Of a stretch of DNA of 64,000 nt, positions 1 through 8,010 are shown piece by piece. Origin of the DNA: Lachnospiraceae bacterium (GTDB lineage Bacteria > Bacillota > Clostridia > Lachnospirales > Lachnospiraceae); the NCBI GenBank assembly GCA_015058015.1, contig SVDM01000003.1:1-64000 (forward strand). Reading direction: 5' to 3'. The stretch's first letter is position 1; every line of letters starts with the position of its first letter. A model generated the notes under the pieces. The model made no database searches. It saw only the letters and a list, made by a program, of their open reading frames with translations, and was not told the origin of the DNA. Position numbers and translations under genes: made by a program.

Positions 1-1
1 A

Positions 2-157
2 GAAAAGAATGCTTCATATATCTGCAAGGATATACTTGGCTGTGACATATCCTCCGAAGCGGGGATGCTCTATGCCCGGGAGAATGGACTTTTTAAGGAT
101 ATTTGTCCGAGAATGGTAGAATCCGCGGTTGATATTCTGGAAGATATGGAATTATAA
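2..157 (+). CDS. C-terminal fragment of a C_GCAxxG_C_C-family redox-like protein (cut by window edge)
   Basis: An open frame runs in from the left edge and stops at TAA 155-157, giving 51 residues. The fragment has the pattern LGCDIS followed by GMLYARENGLF and DICPRMVESAVDILEDM, which resembles the C-terminal end of the C_GCAxxG_C_C family of small putative redox proteins (conserved late Cys before a helix ending in IL-E). Family function is poorly defined; two Cys are visible here (in LGCD and in ICP). Start and the diagnostic GCAxxG motif lie outside the window, so the family call rests on the tail only. No terminator directly follows; the next start is 50 bases downstream. Confidence 0.5.
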   Translation, partial: EKNASYICKDILGCDISSEAGMLYARENGLFKDICPRMVESAVDILEDMEL

Positions 158-206
158 GCAATTGGTACAGAGGAGAAATACGGAATTTTGATGGAGGAAA
201 AGCAAG

Positions 207-329
207 GTGAATGAATTTAATGAATGTGTTCATGAAGTTTTTTCTGCAGCCGGTGATATTATCGTAAAATCAATGATGGGCGGATATCTTGTATACCCTA
301 ATGGTAAGCTGTTCTTCACGATCAAATAG
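207..329 (+). pseudogene. Truncated TfoX N-terminal-domain protein
   Basis: GTG start at 207 is preceded by GGAGG at 193-197. The 40-residue product contains SMMGGYLVYPNGKLFF, which matches the start of the TfoX_N domain (typically MFGGYGLY-DG-MF). TfoX_N domains are about 100 residues, so only the first third is present; it stops at TAG 327-329, about 40 bases before the left end of the insertion sequence. The missing part is not found beyond the right end of the element near 1740. I infer a decayed remnant, possibly lost when the element inserted or by a later deletion. It could still be a translated short peptide given the good ribosome site. Confidence 0.45.
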
Positions 330-360
330 AGAATTATATTGGAAGATAATCGCACTAAGG

Positions 361-403
361 CTCTCTGGCTCTGTCCATAAGAACAGAGTCAGAGAGATTT
401 TTT
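361..403 (+). terminator. 14-bp stem-loop with T run at the left end of the IS
   Basis: Arms 361-374 (CTCTCTGGCTCTGT) and 383-396 (ACAGAGTCAGAGAG) pair over 14 bp with one G-T, loop of 8, followed on the plus strand by ATTTTTTATT. It would stop plus-strand transcription entering the element and overlaps the stop of the minus-strand transposase at 389-391. Confidence 0.6.
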
Positions 404-1739
404 ATTATTCAGGAAGTCTTCCTTCATACATGATTTGAAGTTCACCATAGACCTTACCCCAGTTTCGGATCGGCATGGTCCATTTTTTTTGGCTTCAAAT
501 GTTGAAAGGTATAGCGCTTTTAAAAGGGCCTGATCACTTGGAAATACACTCCGCTGACGGTTGAGCTTACGGTATGTAGCATTCAGGGACTCAATGCTGT
601 TTGTAGTATAAATCAGAGTTCTCACATCGGCTGAGAATTTAAAGATGGGGCTAAGCGCATCCCAGTTGTCGTACCATCGGTTCATGGCTCGAGGGTATTT
701 TTCTTCCCAAGTCGATTTCACACGATCCAGAGCTTTCCTGCCATCTTCTTCGGAAGGAGCGTTGTAAATCGTCTTCAGATCCTTGGCAAAGGCTTTTCTG
801 TCCTTGTCAGGCACATATTTGAGAGTGTTACGCACCTGATGGACAAGGCATCTCTGATACTCTGTATTCGGGAAGGCAGTTGAAATGGCTTCCTTGATGC
901 CCGAAAGACCATCGGCACATACGATAAGGATATCCTTTACGCCACGATTTTTCATTTCATTAAGGACGGAAAGCCAATACTTTGCACTTTCATTTTCACC
1001 GATCTGAATTGAAAGCACTTCCTTATGACCGCTACATGAGATGCCCAAGATGATATATGCAGCCAGTTTTCTGATGATACCATTATCCCTTACGGAATAG
1101 TGGATGGCATCAATGAAAATGACCGGATAAACGTCCTCCAAAGGCCTATGCTGCCATTCCTCGATTTGAGGCAGTATTTTATCCGTCACGTCGGAGATAA
1201 AGCCTTCTGATGCCTCAAAACCATAGATGTCTTCAAGGGTATCGGAAATCTGGCGGGTGGTCATTCCCTTGGCATACATAGAAATGATCTTTTGGTCAAT
1301 GTTTGAAATATTCTTCTGCCTCTTTTTAACAACCTGAGGCTCAAAGGATGATTTTCGGTCCTGTGGAACCTGGATGTCGAGACTGCCGAAGCTGGAGTTG
1401 ACGCGTTTTGTCTTGTAGCCATTACGGTAATCGTCGCTGTCATAACGTTCTGACTTCTGATATCCAAGATGATCGTCCATTTCGGCTTCCATCATTTCTT
1501 TGATGGTACCACCTAAGAGATCCTTGAGAGCATCTTGGATATCCTCAACAGTTTCAATGTCATACTCCTGCAGGAGCTGTTGGATGATCTGACGTTTTCC
1601 ATCTGTCATCTGAACTTTGTGTACGTTTTTCTTTTCTCTTGCCATAATAAAGGCCTCCTTAAAGTATTTATATTTTACCTTAGGAGACCTTAATAATACA
1701 TAACTATTATATTTTTACAGACTTTTTTTCACAGACTCG
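367..1739. mobile_element. IS256-family insertion sequence
   Basis: One transposase gene (minus strand) nearly fills the element. Candidate ends are GGCTCTGT at 367-374 and, inverted, GAGTCTGT at 1739-1732; after this shared core the ends diverge, so the terminal inverted repeats are short or degraded and the borders are approximate. No 8-9 bp target duplication could be seen next to these borders. Length of about 1.37 kb is normal for the family. Confidence 0.65.
389..1645 (-). CDS. IS256-family transposase with frameshift near the C-terminus
   Basis: Mutator-type DDE transposase. The three acidic residues are visible: D179 in IFIDAIH, D245 in VCADGLSG and E352 in TTNSIESLN; the C-H pair is in RCLVHQ. 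ATG 1645 has AAGGAGG just upstream. Up to ...TFEAKK (residue 387) it matches the family, then the frame turns to unrelated sequence (NGPCRSETG...). At 483-490 the coding strand carries eight A; reading one base back (-1) restores KKWTMPIRNWG and later YGELQIMYEGRLPE, the normal family C-terminus, ending at TAA 405-407. So the intact enzyme needs -1 frameshifting or transcript slippage on A8; otherwise this is an inactivated copy or a homopolymer sequence error. Nothing else looks damaged. Confidence 0.9.
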   Translation of the reverse strand: MAREKKNVHKVQMTDGKRQIIQQLLQEYDIETVEDIQDALKDLLGGTIKEMMEAEMDDHLGYQKSERYDSDDYRNGYKTKRVNSSFGSLDIQVPQDRKSSFEPQVVKKRQKNISNIDQKIISMYAKGMTTRQISDTLEDIYGFEASEGFISDVTDKILPQIEEWQHRPLEDVYPVIFIDAIHYSVRDNGIIRKLAAYIILGISCSGHKEVLSIQIGENESAKYWLSVLNEMKNRGVKDILIVCADGLSGIKEAISTAFPNTEYQRCLVHQVRNTLKYVPDKDRKAFAKDLKTIYNAPSEEDGRKALDRVKSTWEEKYPRAMNRWYDNWDALSPIFKFSADVRTLIYTTNSIESLNATYRKLNRQRSVFPSDQALLKALYLSTFEAKKNGPCRSETGVRSMVNFKSCMKEDFLNNKKSL

Positions 1740-1774
1740 TTTATCGACGTATTTCTTATCCGGCCTATTTAATC

Positions 1775-2251
1775 TCAAAATAGATACTGCCAAGCAAACC
1801 ATCCGGCTGCAATTATCACACCGGCAATCAGGATTGTCTCTATAAATACTGCCAATCCCTTGCCAAATCCTATTTTCTCCTCGTCTCTGTTGGGGCTTAT
1901 TACATCAATAGTTTTAGTTGTATTGTAAGCTCTATGCGGAGCTCTCTGTAACTGTGCCCGTCTCATAGATATAGGATCCTGTTGTTGCATTATTCTTCGA
2001 TAGAAGCCTTTCAAGAATTCCACATCTTCTTGTGAATATGGCTCGTTAACGTTCTCGTGGGTAATTATATTTCTTATATGCCTGATTCTCCTTAGATTAG
2101 CCAAATCATAATGCCAATTAGGAATGGTGCTTGATATGGAGGATGATGTACGCTCCATATCTTCGATATATAATGTCACGCCATGCTTTTCTCCATATAT
2201 GTCATTGCAGAGTTGCTCCAGATGGCTGAACTCATTCAATAAGTCTTTCAA
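1775..2251 (-). CDS. Hypothetical HEPN-like protein with C-terminal membrane anchor
   Basis: 158 residues. The N-terminal ~90 residues are predicted helical and contain RHIRNIITHE (about residues 58-67): R-N-I-I-T-H fits the R-x4-6-H signature of HEPN domains with the usual polar residue after R. A proline/basic linker follows (about 90-125), then one hydrophobic segment near residues 136-157 ending in WFAWQYLF, so the helical part should face the cytosol with a tail anchor. I do not recognise a named family with certainty. HEPN domains are often RNases in defence or toxin systems, but no partner nucleotidyltransferase gene is adjacent. It ends 36 bases from the IS border and is followed upstream by the AlkD-like gene, same strand, 26 bp gap. 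Confidence 0.55.
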   Translation of the reverse strand: MKDLLNEFSHLEQLCNDIYGEKHGVTLYIEDMERTSSSISSTIPNWHYDLANLRRIRHIRNIITHENVNEPYSQEDVEFLKGFYRRIMQQQDPISMRRAQLQRAPHRAYNTTKTIDVISPNRDEEKIGFGKGLAVFIETILIAGVIIAAGWFAWQYLF

Positions 2252-2276
2252 AGTGTTAGTAATCCCCTTACATTTT

Positions 2277-2960
2277 TTATTCCTTTAGACCCTTTAAGTA
2301 TTCCTTCTGCTCCGGGGTAATGCGATAGCTTTCCCTGGCTTTTTGTATAGCCTTGTTGTGGGTCCACTTATCCAATCTTTGCTCCTCAATAAGGGGCAGA
2401 ACTGCCTCGTACTGCTTGGCCAGGGCCGTGGCAAAATACCAAGCCGTCATCATGTTTATATAATACTCCTCCGACCGAACCTTTGACACCATCTCGGGGT
2501 AAGCTATATCAAAGTCTTCGTCAAGAAAATGCTCCATAAGCATCCCTATTGCAAAGCGAACAGTATAAGTCTCATCAGACTTAATCCATATCTTAATCTG
2601 CCCTAAGAGCTCCTGCCTATGTTTTTTAAAAACCTTGGGAGATAGTTGGTCGCAGGTTGCCCAGTTGTCAACGTAAGGCAGGAATCGGCATACCTCTTCC
2701 ATACATTTGTCATAATCCTTAAAAACAGACAGGATAAATGCGTGCAGTTGCATCTCATCAAAGTACTTGTGGGGAAGGTCAGATAAAAACTCCCACACAT
2801 CGTCTCTCTTTGCTACTTCTTTTGCATACTTTCTAAGTTCCGGAGTTCTTACCCCGATTATGTTCGCAGGGTCTACGGTTGGCATAAGCTTTGCCTGAAA
2901 GTCCCTAAACTTTGTATCCTGGAGGGAAAACAACTTCTCTCTTATCTCTTCTCTAATCAT
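2277..2960 (-). CDS. AlkD-like DNA alkylation repair protein (HEAT-like)
   Basis: 227 residues from ATG 2960, which has GGAG 10 bases upstream; a longer frame from 3029 is less likely. The protein is helix-repeat throughout and has the AlkD-family marks: GVRTPELRKYAKE near residue 35, then VDNWATCDQLSPK (the W/D region facing DNA), ETYTVRFAIGMLM, and the C-terminal DKWTHNKAIQKARES with conserved N-K-AIQK. AlkD enzymes excise N3- and N7-alkylated bases without base flipping. It stands alone; hflX diverges from it 107 bp away. Function is inferred from family. Confidence 0.85.
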   Translation of the reverse strand: MIREEIREKLFSLQDTKFRDFQAKLMPTVDPANIIGVRTPELRKYAKEVAKRDDVWEFLSDLPHKYFDEMQLHAFILSVFKDYDKCMEEVCRFLPYVDNWATCDQLSPKVFKKHRQELLGQIKIWIKSDETYTVRFAIGMLMEHFLDEDFDIAYPEMVSKVRSEEYYINMMTAWYFATALAKQYEAVLPLIEEQRLDKWTHNKAIQKARESYRITPEQKEYLKGLKE

Positions 2961-3032
2961 ACGTGATGCTCCTTCATAGTTTTTTGTCTGTATCGTACCC
3001 CGTTTTCTTTGCTTATTATGAGAATACACTTA

Positions 3033-3061
3033 TTTTACTTTCCTGTACACTTGTTTATAAT
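3033..3061 (+). promoter_or_regulatory. Putative sigma-A promoter of hflX, possibly giving a leaderless mRNA
   Basis: TATAAT at 3056-3061 lies only 6 bases before the hflX ATG at 3068; a weak -35 (TTTTAC, 3033-3038) sits 17 bases upstream. A start point about 7 bases after the -10 would coincide with the ATG. No Shine-Dalgarno is visible before ATG 3068. Confidence 0.4.
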
Positions 3062-3067
3062 AGAAAT

Positions 3068-4336
3068 ATGAATAACGAATTAAAAGAAAAATACATACTC
3101 GTAGGAGTTAACAGTAAAACAGACACAGCGGATCCTTTAGCTGAGCTTGAGGCTCTGCTTGATACCGCCGGCGGCGAGTCCGTATACAAGATCATACAGC
3201 ACCTTGACAGCCCGGATCCCGCAACATATGTGGGCCGAGGTAAGGCAGAAGAAATAAGAGAGCTTGTTCATCTGTATGAAGCCACCGGGATATTGTGTGA
3301 TGATGAACTGTCCCCCGCTCAAATAAGAAATCTCTCGGATATACTTGAAGCCAAAGTTATTGATCGGACAATACTGATACTGGATATTTTTGCGGCACAT
3401 GCAAGTACCAACGAGGGTAAGATTCAGGTAGAGATGGCCCAGCAAAAATACAGGCTGTCTCATTTGCATGGTCTTGGAAAAGCACTGTCGAGACAGGGTG
3501 GCGGAATAGGTACGAGGGGTCCCGGTGAAACAAGGCTTGAGTCTGACAGGCGACGTATTCAAAAGCGAATCTCTGTTTTATCCCGTCAGATCTCCCAGAT
3601 GAAGCAGGTTAGGGAAACAAACAGGAAGAAGAGACAGAACGAAGGCATACCTGTGATAGCCGTTATCGGCTACACTAACGCAGGGAAATCAACTATGCTA
3701 AACAAGCTGACCGGTGCCGGAGTTCTTGCGGAAGATAAGCTCTTTGCCACCTTAGATCCCACTACCAGAATGTACAGACTTCCCTCGGGGCAGAATATCT
3801 TACTCACCGATACCGTGGGTTTTATCGACAAACTTCCCCATAACCTTATAGACGCCTTCAGAAGTACCTTAGAGGAAGTAAGATATGCCGACATCCTGCT
3901 GCATGTGGTGGATATTTCGGATTCGAATGCAGACCTGCACATGAATACGGTATATGAAACGTTACGCGAACTTGATGCCGATAACAAGCCGGTAATAACC
4001 CTGTTTAATAAGATTGATAAGTTAGAGGGTGCCGAGAGTGAAAATGTAGGCTACGTCAAGGATTCCAGAGCCGGGCGCACAATCCCTGTATCCGCAAGAA
4101 GCGGCGAGGGACTTGACCGGGTTGCACTGGCAATAACAGATGTACTGAAAGAAACGCAGGCCTTAGCTAACCTGATCTTTCCCTATAGCAAGACCGGACT
4201 TTTGGAAGTCCTTAAACGGACAGGCAATGTCATAAGTGAAGAATTCAAAGAGGAAGGCATCTTCGTAAGCGCCTACCTATCCACGGCGGATCTTGGCAGA
4301 TACAGTGAATACATTACAGTTACAGCATATCCTTAA
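3068..4336 (+). CDS. hflX: GTPase HflX (ribosome-splitting factor)
   Basis: 422 residues from ATG 3068. N-terminal HflX domain includes GGGIGTRGPGE at about 144-154 followed by a basic coiled coil (RRRIQKRISVLSRQI...). The G domain has G1 GYTNAGKST at 201-209, G3 DTVGFI and G4 NKID. HflX binds the 50S E-site region and rescues stalled ribosomes under stress; family length 400-430 fits. Its 3' end overlaps the convergent LysR gene by 17 bp. An ATG at 2963 in frame lies inside the neighbouring gene and its start would have no support. Confidence 0.95.
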   Translation: MNNELKEKYILVGVNSKTDTADPLAELEALLDTAGGESVYKIIQHLDSPDPATYVGRGKAEEIRELVHLYEATGILCDDELSPAQIRNLSDILEAKVIDRTILILDIFAAHASTNEGKIQVEMAQQKYRLSHLHGLGKALSRQGGGIGTRGPGETRLESDRRRIQKRISVLSRQISQMKQVRETNRKKRQNEGIPVIAVIGYTNAGKSTMLNKLTGAGVLAEDKLFATLDPTTRMYRLPSGQNILLTDTVGFIDKLPHNLIDAFRSTLEEVRYADILLHVVDISDSNADLHMNTVYETLRELDADNKPVITLFNKIDKLEGAESENVGYVKDSRAGRTIPVSARSGEGLDRVALAITDVLKETQALANLIFPYSKTGLLEVLKRTGNVISEEFKEEGIFVSAYLSTADLGRYSEYITVTAYP

Positions 4337-5225
4337 TCTTATCCAAAAATGTCTCTGCCATCCCGCTTAAGGGTCTGTTATCCCCCTTCAAATATCCGAA
4401 GGAAACCTTGCCCTCAAAGCCCCGGACTCTGGCCATATGGGCATGGGATATTCCCGTGTCCTTAAGGCTCCAGTAGGAACCTATATTACAGTAGTCGGTA
4501 CGCCTAAGCATATCCATAATAAGGTGGTCACTGTTGGTTCGCACCACAATATCCAGCTTAGCCTTACCGCTTCTAAAGGCCTCGTGCTCATACAAAAGTT
4601 CTTCAACGGAGAAGAAATCATCCTCCATCTTTATACATTTACAGCCGGATAATTCCTCCGGCTCAACAAACTCCCTACCGTAAAAGGGCCCTGACTTACT
4701 ACAATGTACCACCAAATCTGATGTGGCAAGCTGCGTATACTCTAAGTGTTTTCTCTCTGTCATATGGATAAATGCCGGAAGCTTGCTTGAAGGCATAAAG
4801 ACAAAGCCTAAGTCGTAGCCCCTCTCATGTATATAATCCATCATTTCCTCAATACCGCATTCCGTATAGTACAAAGCCTTGTCAGGCATATGGCTTTCGC
4901 AGAAGAAATCCTCCGCCATAACAGCCATGGTACTGCTGGAGTTGGTGGCGATTTTTAAGGATTCTCCGGTGTCCGATTCACACACCTCCTGAATAAGAGA
5001 AGCATTCTTAAGCGCATTCTCCGCATAGAATCTTATCTTCTCCCCCTCATCAGTAAGCACTATTCCACTGCCGGTACGCTTAAACAAAGGCTTCCCCAAT
5101 TCTCTTTCCAAAGCCCTTATAACCTGGCTTACGTGGGGCTGGGAAGTGTATAATTCTTCCGCCGCAGCCGTAAGAGACCCTTTATCTGCACAAGACAGGA
5201 AATATTGTAATTGTCTAAGTTCCAT
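4320..5225 (-). CDS. LysR-family transcriptional regulator
   Basis: 301 residues. Classic LTTR winged helix at the N-terminus (MELRQLQYFLSCADKGSLTAAAEELYTSQPHVSQVIRALE split over residues 1-40), then the co-inducer domain. ATG 5225 is chosen because AGGGGTGG stands 5 bases upstream; a GTG at 5234 would overlap that site. It diverges from the MATE gene at 5335, the usual arrangement for an LTTR controlling its neighbour. Inducer cannot be told from sequence. Confidence 0.92.
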   Translation of the reverse strand: MELRQLQYFLSCADKGSLTAAAEELYTSQPHVSQVIRALERELGKPLFKRTGSGIVLTDEGEKIRFYAENALKNASLIQEVCESDTGESLKIATNSSSTMAVMAEDFFCESHMPDKALYYTECGIEEMMDYIHERGYDLGFVFMPSSKLPAFIHMTERKHLEYTQLATSDLVVHCSKSGPFYGREFVEPEELSGCKCIKMEDDFFSVEELLYEHEAFRSGKAKLDIVVRTNSDHLIMDMLRRTDYCNIGSYWSLKDTGISHAHMARVRGFEGKVSFGYLKGDNRPLSGMAETFLDKIKDML

Positions 5226-5265
5226 ATCAACCACCCCTATAACATTTTCTTATATCTTACCATAA

Positions 5266-5279
5266 ATATCAGGCTATAT
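5266..5279. promoter_or_regulatory. Candidate LysR operator (ATAT-N6-ATAT) between regulator and MATE gene
   Basis: ATATCAGGCTATAT lies midway in the 109-bp divergent gap, about 20 bp upstream of a TATAAT (5300-5305) for the MATE gene. It contains the T-N11-A style dyad expected of LysR targets. Inference from position and symmetry only. Confidence 0.35.
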
Positions 5280-5334
5280 CCAGTTTTTAGCGGCCGAGAT
5301 ATAATAAAACCAAATAATAAAATAGGAGGTTACT

Positions 5335-6705
5335 ATGTCCGGCACCACCCATGTTGAAAAGGGACCCATAGGCAAGGTATTGTTCCAATTTGCCATGCCC
5401 GTTATGATATCCCAGCTTCTTCAGGAAGTATACAATATAACAGATTGCATAGTTATCGGCAGATTTGGCGGGGATAATGCCCTTGCCTCCATAGCGGTAT
5501 CCGGGGTAGTATTGTCTCTTTTTATTAACTTCTTCATCGGATTTTCATCGGGGGTAAGTGTAATTACGTCCCGTTTATTCGGCGAATACAATTACTCTGA
5601 GCTTAAGAAGACGCAGGTATCCGTCTTTCGTCTAGTGGTGTTGGCTGGAATCGTATTCTCCCTTGTAACCTTTATTTTTGCTGATGGGCTGTTAACTCTT
5701 CTGAATTGTCCCGAGGATGTACTAGGCCGCGCCACCTCCTACCTTCGCATCTGCTCACTTGGTATTACGGCCCAGCTAATCTATAACGTGGGAACGGCTA
5801 TTCTTCGCTCCTTTGGCGATTGTAAGTCACCCTTATACTGTTTTTTCACATCATGTTTGATTAATCTTACTCTCGATGTTACCTTTGTTATCGGATTTAA
5901 AATGGGAATTATGGGAGCTGCCATGGGAACTCTTATCTCCCAGTGGATTCTGGCAATGCTCATCCTTAGAAAATTATACAGACTTGATAGTGAGATATCC
6001 CTGTCACTATTCGGCGAGAGCCTTGGCATTGCCAAGGTATTGGATATTTTAAAAACGGGTATTCCGGCAGGAATGCAGGCCTTCTTTATGAGCATGTCTT
6101 CCCTGATTATACAGACAAGCATCAATTCCTTCGGCCCTGACGCTATGGCGGGAATGACTCTCTATGCCAAGTTGGAAGGCTTTTTATATCTTCCCACCTT
6201 TGCCTACGGAATCGCCCTTACAAGCTTCGTAGGCCAGAACTTCGGTGCCGGAAGAATCGATCGTGTCAAGGAAGCTGTGAAAATAAGCAATAAACTGATG
6301 TGGCTTGTTATCTTTCCCTTAAGCTACATAATCACTTTTGCTTCTCCCATCCTTCTTCAGGCTTTTACAACGGAATCAGGAATCTTATTTAACGCCCATG
6401 AGGCAATACTCTTTAACCTGCCCTTATATATAGTGTATGCAATAAACCAGGTCTACTTAGGGGCTATAAAAGGTCTTGGCAAAACCTTCTATCCCATGAT
6501 TTGTACCCTTATCTGCTACAGTATCTTCCGGGTAGCCTGGTGTAATATCCTGCTATCGGTATTTCATTCCATGATAGTAGTGTACCTAAGCTACGACGTA
6601 AGTTTCTTTATTATGCTTGCTCTTCTTTTACCGGTATATAAAAAGCTTATTTCAAGTCCAAAATCTCTGCCCCGAAGGCTTCCGGCTCATCCGTGTCATG
6701 GGTAG
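5335..6705 (+). CDS. MATE-family multidrug/cation efflux transporter
   Basis: 456 residues with about 12 hydrophobic segments. N-terminal GPIGKVLFQFAMPVMISQLLQ and VYNITDCIVIGRF are typical of DinF/NorM-type MATE proteins. Ribosome site AGGAGG 8 bases before ATG 5335. The last ~20 residues (from SSPKSLPRR) are charged, not membrane-like, and are encoded over the 3' end of the convergent ABC gene (59 bp overlap), suggesting 3' extension by loss of an earlier stop. Probably controlled by the divergent LysR gene. Confidence 0.92.
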   Translation: MSGTTHVEKGPIGKVLFQFAMPVMISQLLQEVYNITDCIVIGRFGGDNALASIAVSGVVLSLFINFFIGFSSGVSVITSRLFGEYNYSELKKTQVSVFRLVVLAGIVFSLVTFIFADGLLTLLNCPEDVLGRATSYLRICSLGITAQLIYNVGTAILRSFGDCKSPLYCFFTSCLINLTLDVTFVIGFKMGIMGAAMGTLISQWILAMLILRKLYRLDSEISLSLFGESLGIAKVLDILKTGIPAGMQAFFMSMSSLIIQTSINSFGPDAMAGMTLYAKLEGFLYLPTFAYGIALTSFVGQNFGAGRIDRVKEAVKISNKLMWLVIFPLSYIITFASPILLQAFTTESGILFNAHEAILFNLPLYIVYAINQVYLGAIKGLGKTFYPMICTLICYSIFRVAWCNILLSVFHSMIVVYLSYDVSFFIMLALLLPVYKKLISSPKSLPRRLPAHPCHG

Positions 6706-7228
6706 TCATAATAACCGTCTTACCCCTGGTGTATTCCTTAATGAGCTCTATTACATCATTTCTCGTTTCTTCATCAAGGCCTTTTAGGGGTTCGTCCATA
6801 ATAAGCAGATCAAAGTCGGCAAGAAGGGCTCTTACAATGGCAACTCGTCTCTTCATACCACCGGAGAACTCGTTTACGGTTTTCTTGGCATCCGTATCGA
6901 TTCCTATACGAGCAAAGCATCTTCTTATATCCGAGTCGGAATACTTCCCGGACATATCTGTGATAATCCGGACATTGAGAAGGGCCGTCAAGTTCTCACA
7001 CAGCCTGTTCTCCTGGAATACGGCACTTAGTTTTGACTCTTTCACACCTTCAATAACCCCGCCGTCCGGCTTTTCAAGCCCCATTAAGATTCTAAGAAGA
7101 GTGGTCTTACCGGCTCCGGATTTACCCATAATACATGTAAAGCTTCCATCCTTGAATTCATAATTAAAATCCGAAAGCACCTGTTCGCTTCCGTAGCTTT
7201 TTGAAAGATTCTTAAGTTTAATATCCAT
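6647..7228 (-). CDS. ABC transporter ATPase, SsuB/TauB type (short)
   Basis: 193 residues; usual SsuB/TauB/NrtD length is 230-260, so the C-terminal regulatory extension is missing. Walker A GKSGAGKTT near 35-43, Q-loop VFQENRL, signature EFSGGMKRR, Walker B LLIMDEP, switch TTHD. Its ATG (7228) overlaps the permease stop as TAATG, indicating translational coupling. Third gene of the crp-permease-ATPase operon. No binding-protein gene accompanies it on this strand. Confidence 0.9.
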   Translation of the reverse strand: MDIKLKNLSKSYGSEQVLSDFNYEFKDGSFTCIMGKSGAGKTTLLRILMGLEKPDGGVIEGVKESKLSAVFQENRLCENLTALLNVRIITDMSGKYSDSDIRRCFARIGIDTDAKKTVNEFSGGMKRRVAIVRALLADFDLLIMDEPLKGLDEETRNDVIELIKEYTRGKTVIMTTHDTDEPEAFGAEILDLK

Positions 7229-7992
7229 TATCTTCCCTCCAGCTTATTCATAATGAAGTTTACAAGAAGCATAACCAGCTTTTCGCATGTAACGCTTACA
7301 ACGATAATTGTAATGGTCCAGGCAAACATCTCAGGGGTACTTAAGTATATCTTAGCCTGATAAAGTCTCTCTCCTATAGAGCCTGTGGGCAAGCCTATAA
7401 TCTCGGCTGCTATACCCGACTTCCAGCATAACCCCAAGGCCAGTGAACAGGCCGCCTTAAAGTAAGGAATGGTCTGGGGAATATAGACGTATCGCAGACG
7501 TTTACCGAAGGGAATCCTGAAAACCTTAGTCATCTCCAACATATTACCGTCCATCTCCGAAAGGCCTGATAATATGTTGGTATATATAACGGGAAATGCC
7601 ATCAAAAAAGAAATAACCACAGAAAGGTTCCTTGAAGGCACCCATATTAAAACAAGGATTATAAAAGATGCTACCGGGGTAGCTTTGATTACCGATACAA
7701 AGGGAGCCAAAAGCCCCCTTACCGGTTTAAACACATATGATAAGGCCCCCAGCACCGTACCGATTACCACTGCAAGAATAAAACCTGAGCATATCCTTAC
7801 AAAGGTAAAACCGATACTTTGCCAGAACTCACCCACAAGAAGCATCTGCCACAGACACTTTATGGTTTCAAGGGGTGATGCAAGCAATATAGTGGAATTT
7901 AAACACATAGCCAGTAATTGCCATACAACCACCCAAAAAACTATGGGCCATATTTTTTTAATCTTATCTTTACTAAATATTCTAGAATCCAT
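7228..7992 (-). CDS. ABC transporter permease, SsuC/TauC type
   Basis: 254 residues with six membrane segments and the BPD_transp_1 region (the EAA-like loop reads FRIPFGKRLRYVYIPQTIPYFKA). The closest class is the nitrate/sulfonate/taurine/pyrimidine importer permeases. It starts 18 bp after the Crp-like gene and is coupled to the ATPase by TAATG. Substrate unknown; context (metal-GTPase-like gene in the divergent arm) raises the possibility of a metal or cofactor precursor. Confidence 0.88.
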   Translation of the reverse strand: MDSRIFSKDKIKKIWPIVFWVVVWQLLAMCLNSTILLASPLETIKCLWQMLLVGEFWQSIGFTFVRICSGFILAVVIGTVLGALSYVFKPVRGLLAPFVSVIKATPVASFIILVLIWVPSRNLSVVISFLMAFPVIYTNILSGLSEMDGNMLEMTKVFRIPFGKRLRYVYIPQTIPYFKAACSLALGLCWKSGIAAEIIGLPTGSIGERLYQAKIYLSTPEMFAWTITIIVVSVTCEKLVMLLVNFIMNKLEGR

Positions 7993-8010
7993 CTCCCGGA
8001 ACCTCTCAAC

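Noticed and set aside
357-1750. Target-site duplication of the IS
   Set aside because: Bases next to the candidate ends do not match; the element may have moved by deletion or the borders are off.
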